Of a DNA stretch of 5,778 bases, positions 1-4,725 are shown piece after piece (the first letter of the stretch is position 1; the number at the start of each line of letters is the position of its first letter). Source of the stretch: an uncultured Collinsella sp. (GTDB lineage: Bacteria > Actinomycetota > Coriobacteriia > Coriobacteriales > Coriobacteriaceae); the NCBI GenBank assembly GCA_934655835.1, contig CAKUHM010000095.1, positions 1 through 5,778 on the forward strand, given 5' to 3'. Under the pieces are notes generated by a model. It saw only the letters and a program-made list of their open reading frames with translations, did not search any database and was not told the DNA's origin. Position numbers and translations under genes: made by a program.

Positions 1-46
1 AGCGGTCGGCGGGGCCATTGTGGCTCTTGACAGCGGATTGGGTCAT
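1..46 (-). CDS. possible 5' end of an unidentified gene, cut by the window edge
   Basis: An ATG at 46-44 opens a minus-strand frame that runs without a stop to the window edge and reads MTQSAVKSHNGPADR. Its third codon positions are mostly C or G, like the confident genes here, and it lies in the same orientation downstream of lysS and its terminator-like hairpin. Against it, there is no clear Shine-Dalgarno sequence before the ATG and only 15 codons are visible. I do not recognise the peptide and assign no function. A second open frame, from a TTG further upstream, also reaches the edge but has poorer codon bias. Confidence 0.25.
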   Translation of the reverse strand, partial: MTQSAVKSHNGPADR

Positions 47-122
47 ATGAGCGAAAGCCCGCCAGAGCGAGCAAGGTCCTTTTGGGGCGAGATGACACCA
101 TAGGTTGAGCATAAGTCAGCGA

Positions 123-221
123 GCGGGCCGCATTTGAGACAAGGTGACGTGAAACGAAAGGGCGCTGACCTTCTGGTCGCGCCCTTGAAGTTGAACGTCA
201 GATTGTCCAAATGCGGCCCGC
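123..221. repeat. 99-nt nested inverted repeat (long imperfect hairpin) downstream of lysS
   Basis: The outer arms at 123-136 and 208-221 are perfect 14-nt complements. After one bulged base the pairing resumes inward: 138-142 with 203-207 (5 bp), 145-150 with 195-200 (6 bp), possibly 153-155 with 190-192, then 158-165 with 179-186 (8 bp) and 167-170 with 175-178 (4 bp). The loop is the tetraloop 171-174. About 40 base pairs fit in 99 nt, far more than an ordinary terminator. The flanks share CAGCG at 117-121 and 223-227, each one base from the arms, which could be a weak target-site duplication or chance. It could be a MITE-like palindromic element, a structured 3' UTR or a small RNA. The pairing is read directly; the role is not known. 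Confidence 0.7.
152..186 (-). terminator. probable intrinsic terminator of lysS
   Basis: Read on the minus strand, an 8-bp AAGGGCGC/GCGCCCTT stem continues, past one bulged base, into 4 bp of GACC/GGTC closed by an AGAA tetraloop. It is followed by the T-rich tract TTTCGTTT. It is the apical part of the larger inverted repeat at 123-221 and ends about 110 nt after the lysS stop. The T-tract is interrupted, so termination may be incomplete. The plus-strand side has no T-tract. Confidence 0.55.
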
Positions 222-234
222 GCAGCGTCGAGCC

Positions 235-261
235 GTTGCGCGGTTCGTAGAACCGCGTAAC
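235..261. repeat. hairpin directly after the lysS stop codon
   Basis: An 8-bp perfect inverted repeat (CGCGGTTC at 239-246, GAACCGCG at 250-257) has a 3-nt loop. One mismatched or wobble position separates it from 3 more pairs (235-237 with 259-261). It begins 3 nt after the lysS stop codon. No T-tract follows on either strand, so it is not a standard terminator. It may protect the mRNA 3' end. Confidence 0.5.
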
Positions 262-264
262 AAA

Positions 265-2229
265 TTAGTACATCTTTGCGCCGGCGGGGATGGAGGAGTC
301 GAGCTGAATCAGGTTGAGGCGCTCCTCGCCCTCCTCCTCGTGGATGGCACTGATGAGCATGCCACAGCTGGGGATGCCCATCATCTTACGCGGAGGCAGA
401 TTGGTGATGGCGAGCAGGGTCTTGCCGACCAGGTCCTCGGGCTCATAGTAGGCATGGATGCCGGAGAGGATGGTGCGGTCGGTACCGGTACCGTCGTCGA
501 GCGTAAAGTTCAGCAGCTTCTTGGACTTCTTGACGGCCTCGCATGCCTTGACCTTCACAGCGCGGAAATCGCTCTTGGAGAAGGTATCAAAGTCGACGAA
601 CTCCTCGAACAGCGGCTCAACGGCAATCTTAGAGTAATCGACCGTGGGCTTAAGCGACTTAACGAACGGGCTCGCGGCGTTGCCGGCCTCTGCAGCCTTG
701 GCGGCAGCGGCACCGGACTGGAAACCCTTCTCGGGCTTCATGTGCGGGAACAGCAGTACGTCGCGGATAGAAGCCTGGTTGGTGAGCAGCATGACCACGC
801 GGTCGATACCGATGCCGATGCCGCCCGCGGGAGGCATACCGTACTCGAGGGCGCGCACGTAATCCTCGTCGTACTCCATGGCCTCGTCGTCGCCGCCGGC
901 CTTCTCGGCCATCTGAGCGGCAAAGCGCTCGGCCTGGTCGACCGGGTCGTTGAGCTCGGAGAACGCGTTGGCGTACTCGTGGCCGGCGATAACCAGCTCA
1001 AAGCGGTGCGTCAGGCGCGGGTCGTCCTCAAAACGCTTGGCGAGCGGGCTGACCTCGATGGGATAATCGCACACGAACGTGGGGTTGACGATGGTGTCCT
1101 CGCCCAGCTCATCGTAGATCTCGGCGATAATCTTGCCGGCGGTCCACTCGGGCTTAATCTCCAGGCCCTTCTCACGCGCGGCAGCAGCAAGCTCCTCGAC
1201 CGGCGTGTCGATGGTGACCTGCTTGCCGAGCACGTCGGAGACGATGTCGGTCATGGGACGGCTGGCCCACTCACCAGAAAGGTCGATGGTCTGGCCCTGG
1301 TACTCGATGACCTCGGGGTTGCCGATGGCCTTGTTAGCCGCCTTAATGACACCCTGGGCGAGCGCCTTCATACCCTCGAGGTCGGAGAAGGCACGGTAGG
1401 CCTCCATCGTGGTGAACTCGGGGTTGTGGGTAAGGTCCATGCCCTCGTTACGGAAGATACGGCCGATCTCGAACACGCGCTCAAAACCGCCGACGATGCA
1501 GCGCTTGAGGTGCAGCTCGGTAGCAATACGCAGGTAGCACTCCTGATCGAGCGCGTTGAAGTGCGTGATGAACGGCTTGGCGGTAGCGCCGCCCTGGATG
1601 GTCTGCAGGATGGGGGTTTCGACCTCCATGTAGCCGTCGGACTCCATAAAGCGACGGAAGGTGGAAAGAATCTGCGAACGCTTACGGAAGGTCTCGCGAA
1701 CGTCGTCGTTGGCGATCAGGTCGACATAGCGCTGACGATAGCGGGTCTCCTTGTCGGAAAGACCGTGGAACTTCTCGGGCAGCGGACGAACGGCCTTGGC
1801 AAGCAGGGTCGCGCTCTTAGGGGCAACGGAAAGCTGGCCGCGCTGGGTGCGCACAACCACGCCGGTCACGCCCAGGATGTCGCCCAGGTCGAGGGACTTG
1901 AGCGTATTCCAGGCAGCCTCGTCCATGTCGTTGATGCGGCAGAACAGCTGAATCTCGCCGGTCGCATCGCGCACGACGATGAACATGATCTTGCCCTGAC
2001 CGCGCTTGGCGACCACACGGCCGGCGATCTTCACGACGTCCTCGGTGTCCTCGCCATCGGCAAGCTCGGCGTACTTAGCCTCGATATCGGCAACGTAGTC
2101 CTCAAGCTCAGAGTGCTCGGGATAGGGGTTCTGGCCCGCCTCGAACAGGGCGGCGCGCTTGGCCAGGCGGGTGGCGCGCTCGTCGTTGAGCGTCGATGCC
2201 TGATCGGCGGCGTTCTGGTTCTCTGCCAT
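265..2229 (-). CDS. lysS: lysine--tRNA ligase (class II) with a C-terminal tRNA-binding OB-fold
   Basis: This cytoplasmic enzyme charges tRNA-Lys with lysine using ATP. The 654-residue product has an N-terminal anticodon-binding OB-fold (about 65-150), then a class II catalytic core. Motif 1 is around 192-207 (RFMESDGYMEVETP), motif 2 around 253-277 (FEIGRIFRNEG, then THNPEFTTMEAY) and motif 3 around 470-481 (GIGIGIDRVVML). The core ends near 500, where standard bacterial LysRS stops. An Ala-rich linker (about 505-520) follows, then residues about 546-654 form an EMAPII/Trbp111-like domain of the type usually at the C-terminus of MetRS (SKSDFRAVKV, ILSGIHAYYEPEDLVGK, NLPPRKMMG, SCGML). The ATG at 2229 has GAGGAG 7 nt upstream. 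The gene follows greA with a terminator-like hairpin between them. The identification is secure; the role of the extra domain in tRNA capture is inferred from its family. Confidence 0.97.
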   Translation of the reverse strand: MAENQNAADQASTLNDERATRLAKRAALFEAGQNPYPEHSELEDYVADIEAKYAELADGEDTEDVVKIAGRVVAKRGQGKIMFIVVRDATGEIQLFCRINDMDEAAWNTLKSLDLGDILGVTGVVVRTQRGQLSVAPKSATLLAKAVRPLPEKFHGLSDKETRYRQRYVDLIANDDVRETFRKRSQILSTFRRFMESDGYMEVETPILQTIQGGATAKPFITHFNALDQECYLRIATELHLKRCIVGGFERVFEIGRIFRNEGMDLTHNPEFTTMEAYRAFSDLEGMKALAQGVIKAANKAIGNPEVIEYQGQTIDLSGEWASRPMTDIVSDVLGKQVTIDTPVEELAAAAREKGLEIKPEWTAGKIIAEIYDELGEDTIVNPTFVCDYPIEVSPLAKRFEDDPRLTHRFELVIAGHEYANAFSELNDPVDQAERFAAQMAEKAGGDDEAMEYDEDYVRALEYGMPPAGGIGIGIDRVVMLLTNQASIRDVLLFPHMKPEKGFQSGAAAAKAAEAGNAASPFVKSLKPTVDYSKIAVEPLFEEFVDFDTFSKSDFRAVKVKACEAVKKSKKLLNFTLDDGTGTDRTILSGIHAYYEPEDLVGKTLLAITNLPPRKMMGIPSCGMLISAIHEEEGEERLNLIQLDSSIPAGAKMY

Positions 2230-2242
2230 AAGTTAGCTCCTC

Positions 2243-2280
2243 AAACTAAAACGCTCCCCAGGATTCGGTCCCAGGGAGCG
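2243..2280 (-). terminator. greA-lysS intergenic terminator-like hairpin, possible attenuator
   Basis: On the minus strand a 12-bp stem with two G-U wobbles (2280-2269 with 2252-2263) closes a 5-nt CCGAA loop. It is followed by TTTTAGTTT and, without a gap, by the GAGGAG ribosome-binding site of lysS. It has the form of an intrinsic terminator. No promoter could fit between it and the lysS start at 2229, so any polymerase making lysS mRNA must read through it. The segment CGGTCCC at 2304-2298, just upstream in the transcript, can pair with GGGACCG inside the 5' half of the stem (2272-2266). That would be a competing structure. Confidence 0.6.
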
Positions 2281-2308
2281 AAAACATACCTTTACGCGGG
2301 ACCGTGGT

Positions 2309-2779
2309 CTAGCGTGCGATCTTGGCGATGGTGTAGACGCGAGTCTTGCCGGAAGGCGTAACGACCTCGACGGAGTCGCCCTCGCCGTGACCGATGATGG
2401 CGTGACCGACCGGAGACTCGTTGGAAATCTTGTGCTCGAGCGAGTTGGTCTCGGTGGTACCGACGAGCGTGACTTCCATGACCTCACCGTTGGGATCAAT
2501 CAGAGAAACGGTGGAACCGATGGAGACGGTCAGATCGCCCGTGGTGGCAGCAACCTGAGCGTTGGCGAGGATGGCCTGGATCTCGGCAATACGAGCGGCG
2601 TTCTGGGCCTGCTTGTCCTTAGCGGCGTCGTACTCGGAGTTCTCCGAAAGGTCGCCGAACGCGCGGGCTTCCTTGATGTCCTCGACGATCTCCTTGGCGT
2701 AATCGCCCTCACGCCAAGCGAGCTCCTCGACGAGCTTCTGGCGGCCCTCAGCGGTCAGTACGATCTGGCTTGCGTCCAT
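2309..2779 (-). CDS. greA: transcription elongation factor GreA
   Basis: GreA enters the secondary channel of backtracked RNA polymerase and stimulates cleavage of the RNA 3' end, rescuing stalled complexes. The 156-residue product matches the usual family length of about 158. Residues 1-76 form the N-terminal coiled coil, with the conserved tip FGDLSENSEYDAA at 41-53; D43 and E46 correspond to the acidic pair that acts at the polymerase active site. Residues about 80-156 form the FKBP-like C-terminal domain (PVGHAIIGH, then VEVVTPSGKTRVY). I chose the ATG at 2779 because GGGGAGA lies 7 nt upstream (2793-2787) and family proteins begin here; an in-frame ATG at 2809 would add 10 residues that do not fit. 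It sits between the tatA terminator and lysS. Confidence 0.97.
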   Translation of the reverse strand: MDASQIVLTAEGRQKLVEELAWREGDYAKEIVEDIKEARAFGDLSENSEYDAAKDKQAQNAARIAEIQAILANAQVAATTGDLTVSIGSTVSLIDPNGEVMEVTLVGTTETNSLEHKISNESPVGHAIIGHGEGDSVEVVTPSGKTRVYTIAKIAR

Positions 2780-2814
2780 ACGGATATCTCCCCAACTCTG
2801 ATCAAACAATCAAC

Positions 2815-2820
2815 TGTCAA
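2815..2820 (-). promoter_or_regulatory. candidate -35 box of a greA promoter
   Basis: A perfect TTGACA lies directly after the T-tract of the tatA terminator, 35 nt before the greA start codon. No good -10 hexamer sits 16-18 nt downstream; the 17-nt position reads AGTTGG. The call is therefore weak. Either the promoter is atypical or greA relies on read-through from tatA. Confidence 0.3.
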
Positions 2821-2821
2821 C

Positions 2822-2860
2822 AAAACGAAAAAGACCGGCTAGCCTGCGGGCAAGCCGGTC
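2822..2860 (-). terminator. intrinsic terminator of tatA
   Basis: On the minus strand an 8-bp perfect stem (GACCGGCT/AGCCGGTC, 2860-2853 with 2840-2833) is extended, past an A-A or T-T type mismatch, by 3 more pairs and a tetraloop. The T-rich tract TTTTTCGTTTT follows. It starts 26 nt after the tatA stop codon. This is a strong terminator separating tatA from greA. Confidence 0.85.
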
Positions 2861-2885
2861 AGGTGCTCACCCCAAAGGGATGGGA

Positions 2886-3161
2886 CTACTCTGCGTCCGC
2901 GTCGCTGTCCTCTGCCTGCTTCTTCTTGGCAGCAGCGAGCTTGGCCTCGAGCTCAGCGATCTCCTTGTCCTCCTCGGACTGCTCGACCACGACCTCCTCG
3001 GCCTGCTTGGTCTCGGCCTTATCGTCGCCCTCCATACCCTCGCGGATATTCTTGACGGTAGAGCCGAGGGACTTGCCGAGCTTCGGCAGGTTCTTGGGCC
3101 CGAAGATAATCAGGACAACGACGAGAATAATGATGAGCTCAGGAGCCCTCAGTCCAAACAT
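2886..3161 (-). CDS. tatA: Sec-independent (twin-arginine) translocase subunit TatA
   Basis: This is a pore-forming Tat component that exports folded proteins across the cytoplasmic membrane. The 91-residue product has the classic layout. A short N-terminus is followed by one membrane helix (about 8-20, PELIIILVVVLIIF), the FGPK hinge at 20-23, and an amphipathic helix (about 24-43, LPKLGKSLGSTVKNIREGM). The charged tail contains a likely coiled coil (about 63-80) and ends in acidic residues. The FGPK hinge and the length favour TatA over TatB. The ATG at 3161 has GGAGGT 4 nt upstream (3171-3166). The open frame extends further upstream but only through the promoter and into the tRNA gene, so the longer version is not real. 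The gene has its own promoter and terminator; no tatC is visible nearby. Confidence 0.93.
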   Translation of the reverse strand: MFGLRAPELIIILVVVLIIFGPKNLPKLGKSLGSTVKNIREGMEGDDKAETKQAEEVVVEQSEEDKEIAELEAKLAAAKKKQAEDSDADAE

Positions 3162-3197
3162 GTAGACCTCCACAATACAGCGAGACAAGCTCGAATG

Positions 3198-3226
3198 AGT
3201 ATACCGCGGGTATCGCGGTATCACAA
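3198..3226 (-). promoter_or_regulatory. tatA promoter
   Basis: The -35 box TTGTGA (3226-3221, 4 of 6 consensus bases) and the -10 box TATACT (3203-3198, 5 of 6) are separated by exactly 17 nt. Transcription would begin near 3191, about 30 nt before the tatA start. The promoter lies immediately after the tRNA-Pro terminator. Confidence 0.7.
3201..3221. promoter_or_regulatory. palindrome filling the tatA promoter spacer, candidate operator
   Basis: ATACCGCG at 3201-3208 and CGCGGTAT at 3214-3221 form a perfect 8-bp inverted repeat around GGTAT. The repeat fills the spacer, overlapping half of the -10 box and one base of the -35 box. A dimeric regulator bound here would cover the promoter. The regulator is unknown, and a role is inferred only from symmetry and position. 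Confidence 0.45.
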
Positions 3227-3234
3227 CAATAGCT

Positions 3235-3263
3235 AAAAAAAGGGACCGCAAGAAGCGGTCCCT
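3235..3263 (-). terminator. intrinsic terminator of tRNA-Pro
   Basis: On the minus strand a 9-bp stem (AGGGACCGC/GCGGTCCCT, counting the A-T closing pair) with a TTCTT loop is followed by a run of T. It begins 11 nt after the tRNA CCA end and separates the tRNA, and any read-through from ispE, from the tatA promoter. Confidence 0.9.
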
Positions 3264-3273
3264 CCTCATGCTC

Positions 3274-3350
3274 TGGTCGGGTTGACTGGATTTGAACCAG
3301 CGACCCCTGCGTCCCGAACGCAGTGCTCTACCAAACTGAGCCACAACCCG
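3274..3350 (-). tRNA. tRNA-Pro, anticodon CGG, CCA end encoded
   Basis: The 77-nt sequence folds as a complete cloverleaf. The acceptor stem is CGGGTTG/CAACCCG and the D arm GCTC/GAGC with the GG pair in its loop. The anticodon stem is CTGCG/CGCAG with loop TTCGGGA, giving anticodon CGG, which reads the proline codon CCG. A 5-nt variable region and a T arm with TTCAAAT follow. The C1-G72 pair and A73 discriminator are typical bacterial tRNA-Pro identity elements. The CCA end is in the DNA (3276-3274). No tRNA stem is broken. The gene stands alone between ispE and tatA. Confidence 0.97.
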
Positions 3351-3358
3351 TTAGCTCG

Positions 3359-3370
3359 ACTATAGTAACA
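3359..3370 (-). promoter_or_regulatory. candidate extended -10 promoter of tRNA-Pro
   Basis: On the minus strand the region reads TGTTACTATAGT. It offers an extended -10 (TG-N-TACTAT, 3370-3362) or an overlapping TATAGT (3364-3359, 5 of 6). A start near 3355 would leave a leader of about 5 nt before the tRNA, a common tRNA arrangement. No convincing -35 box is seen. No terminator follows ispE, so read-through from veg-ispE could also supply this tRNA. Confidence 0.45.
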
Positions 3371-3399
3371 AAGATTTCCATCGTGTGCTAGAGAAATTT

Positions 3400-4296
3400 T
3401 TACTTCTTTGGCACTTCGATGCGAACCGTGTTGGGAATGAGCTCCGTCGCGCAGGACCACCAGCCGTCTTGCAGGGCAGCGTCGGCAAGCCTTTCGGCCG
3501 TGGCGGCGGTGTCGCAAATGGCAAACGAGCAGGCACCCGATCCGCACACATCTACAGCAACGGTGCCGTCCTGTTTACGCAGCCAATCGAGAACCATTTG
3601 AATCTGCGGCTCCATCTGTGCGGAAATGACACCCAGGTTGTTATGGATGAGCGCATATGCCGTCTCGGCATCACCGGAACGCAAGGCAGAAGCTATCGCG
3701 CCGGGCTTGTCTGCAGGCACCGGGGCCTCGTCAAAACGTCGATAGGCTTCAATTGTCGAAACACTTGCCTCGCGCGGCTTGACCAACACGACGGGCGTTG
3801 CGGGCAGCGCGGGATACTCAGTTGCCAGCACGTCTCCCCCACCTACGTAGAACGCAGGGCTCGCGTGCAAAAAGAAGGGAACGTCGGCGCCAATACCGCG
3901 CGCGATGTTGTCCAGCGCGGGATCGGTGCGATCAATTCCCCAGAGCTCCGCCAAGGCGACAATGACTGCGGCCGCATCCGTCGAGGGACCGCCCAAGCCG
4001 GCGCACAATGGAATGCGCTTCTCAATCGTCACGCAGATGTTTGCCTCGCGACCATAATGCTCGGCCATAGCAACCGCAGCCCGATACGCCGTATTCTTTT
4101 GCATGGGAAAATCTGATGCCGGAACCGTCTGGACGGTCAGCGCCTGTACCGGCGTAACCGTCACGGTATCGGAAAGACCGACAGCTGCCATCAGGGAATC
4201 GACCTTATGGTAGCCGCGGTCGTCACGCTCGGTATGAACCCCCAGATAGAGGTTAATCTTTGCCGGCGCGGAAAGGGTCAGGGACCAATCGGTCAC
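3400..4296 (-). CDS. ispE: 4-diphosphocytidyl-2-C-methyl-D-erythritol kinase
   Basis: A cytoplasmic GHMP-family kinase that phosphorylates CDP-ME with ATP in the MEP (non-mevalonate) isoprenoid pathway. The 298-residue product has the N-terminal substrate motif PAKINLYLGV (11-20), with K13 matching the family's catalytic lysine. The glycine-rich ATP loop is at 96-107 (PLCAGLGGPSTD). The catalytic aspartate is in GADVPFF (136-142, D138), and the C-terminal GHMP motif is GSGACSF (252-258). Length is close to the E. coli enzyme's. It starts with GTG at 4296, only 2 nt after the veg stop; GAGGAG (4310-4305), inside the end of veg, lies 8 nt upstream. This suggests translational coupling. The veg-ispE neighbourhood is also known from Bacillus. 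Confidence 0.96.
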   Translation of the reverse strand: MTDWSLTLSAPAKINLYLGVHTERDDRGYHKVDSLMAAVGLSDTVTVTPVQALTVQTVPASDFPMQKNTAYRAAVAMAEHYGREANICVTIEKRIPLCAGLGGPSTDAAAVIVALAELWGIDRTDPALDNIARGIGADVPFFLHASPAFYVGGGDVLATEYPALPATPVVLVKPREASVSTIEAYRRFDEAPVPADKPGAIASALRSGDAETAYALIHNNLGVISAQMEPQIQMVLDWLRKQDGTVAVDVCGSGACSFAICDTAATAERLADAALQDGWWSCATELIPNTVRIEVPKK

Positions 4297-4298
4297 CG

Positions 4299-4595
4299 CT
4301 AGTGCTCCTCGAGCTGATTGCCGAGCGGGGTAAAGATATGCTCGCCGCTCTCGGGGTCGAACAGCTCGACCTGACCGGTGAGGACATCGATATACTGGTA
4401 GGACTGACGCGACTTGCGGCCGCGACGCTCGTCAACCTCGACGATAAAGACTGCCGGATGGACGCTCTTGATGGTGCCCATGCGCTCGACGACGCGGGTG
4501 CGGCCCATGTTGGCCTTAACCTTGACGCGATCGCCCACCATATCGGTCAGCTTCTCGTGGATGTCGTCGACGTGATTGACTTCCATCTCTTCCAT
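4299..4595 (-). CDS. veg: Veg-family protein
   Basis: A small protein of 98 residues belonging to the Veg family (formerly DUF1021). In Bacillus subtilis veg is highly expressed and has been linked to biofilm formation, but its biochemical role is not settled. The conserved core is visible: VKVKANMGRTRVVERMGTI, then HPAVFIVEVDE, then SYQYIDVLTGQVELF, matching the known KANGGRR, YPSVFVVQ and SYSYADILT-like segments. I chose the ATG at 4595 because GGAGG lies 8 nt upstream (4608-4604). The in-frame ATG at 4619 has no ribosome-binding site and overlaps the leader. An N-terminal extension and an acidic tail make it somewhat longer than the roughly 86-residue Bacillus protein. The next gene, ispE, begins 2 nt after its stop. 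Confidence 0.9.
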   Translation of the reverse strand: MEEMEVNHVDDIHEKLTDMVGDRVKVKANMGRTRVVERMGTIKSVHPAVFIVEVDERRGRKSRQSYQYIDVLTGQVELFDPESGEHIFTPLGNQLEEH

Positions 4596-4603
4596 GAACA
4601 GGG

Positions 4604-4608
4604 CCTCC
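4604..4608 (-). promoter_or_regulatory. veg ribosome-binding site that decides the start
   Basis: GGAGG on the minus strand lies 8 nt before the ATG at 4595. An upstream in-frame ATG at 4619 would place this site inside the coding region, so the downstream start is preferred. Confidence 0.75.
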
Positions 4609-4622
4609 AGAAGATGCAATTC

Positions 4623-4642
4623 AAAAAGGGGATAATACCCCT
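4623..4642 (-). promoter_or_regulatory. short leader hairpin before veg, followed by a T-run
   Basis: On the minus strand AGGGG and CCCCT form a 5-bp stem around TATTAT, followed at once by TTTTT (4627-4623). It lies between the candidate veg promoter and its ribosome-binding site. The stem is short for a terminator but has the right form. It could act as a weak attenuator or an mRNA-stabilising leader, or be chance. Confidence 0.35.
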
Positions 4643-4662
4643 AAGATAGACAAAACTCTAAT

Positions 4663-4692
4663 ACTATAGCACCCTGCTGCCGCCATACGCAA
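4663..4692 (-). promoter_or_regulatory. promoter of the veg-ispE operon
   Basis: On the minus strand an extended -10, TG-C-TATAGT (4671-4663), lies 18 nt downstream of TTGCGT (4692-4687). TATAGT matches 5 of 6 consensus bases and the TG motif fits an extended -10 promoter; the -35 box is weak (3 of 6). The predicted start near 4656 gives a leader of about 60 nt before veg. Confidence 0.65.
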
Positions 4693-4725
4693 GTAGCTAA
4701 ATAAGCCCCATCCCAAATTGACTAC

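Noticed and set aside
47..103. Small plus-strand open frame (MSESPPERARSFWGEMTP)
   Set aside because: Only 18 codons, no ribosome-binding site, opposite orientation to every other gene here and no recognisable motif.
2295..2304. CGGTCCCGCG on the minus strand, similar to the T-box antiterminator consensus TGGNACCGCG, just before the lysS hairpin
   Set aside because: A T-box needs a long leader with a stem I specifier loop. Here the greA stop codon is only a few bases upstream, so there is no room, and the match has two mismatches. The competing pairing is reported without a T-box claim.
211..2361. Plus-strand open frame of 716 codons covering the whole of lysS
   Set aside because: It is in exact codon register with lysS on the other strand. 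Stops there would need TTA, CTA or TCA codons in lysS, which this GC-biased gene avoids. The peptide is low in family-like character, while lysS has complete motifs.
2387..2842. Plus-strand open frame of 151 codons opposite greA
   Set aside because: It is likewise in register with greA and explained by the same codon bias; greA is unmistakable.
2266..3262. The 7-mer GGGACCG or its complement recurs in the lysS leader (twice) and in the tRNA-Pro terminator
   Set aside because: Seven GC-rich bases in separate stems recur easily by chance. Apart from the pairing reported in the lysS leader, nothing links the sites.
3162..3344. Upstream extension of the tatA frame to 152 residues
   Set aside because: The extension runs through the tatA promoter, the tRNA terminator and most of the tRNA-Pro gene. 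The internal ATG at 3161 has a good ribosome-binding site and gives a canonical TatA N-terminus.
3385..4116. Plus-strand open frame of 243 codons opposite ispE
   Set aside because: The ispE frame on the other strand has all GHMP kinase motifs, a coupled start and a ribosome-binding site. The plus-strand frame has no such support and crosses the ispE 3' end.
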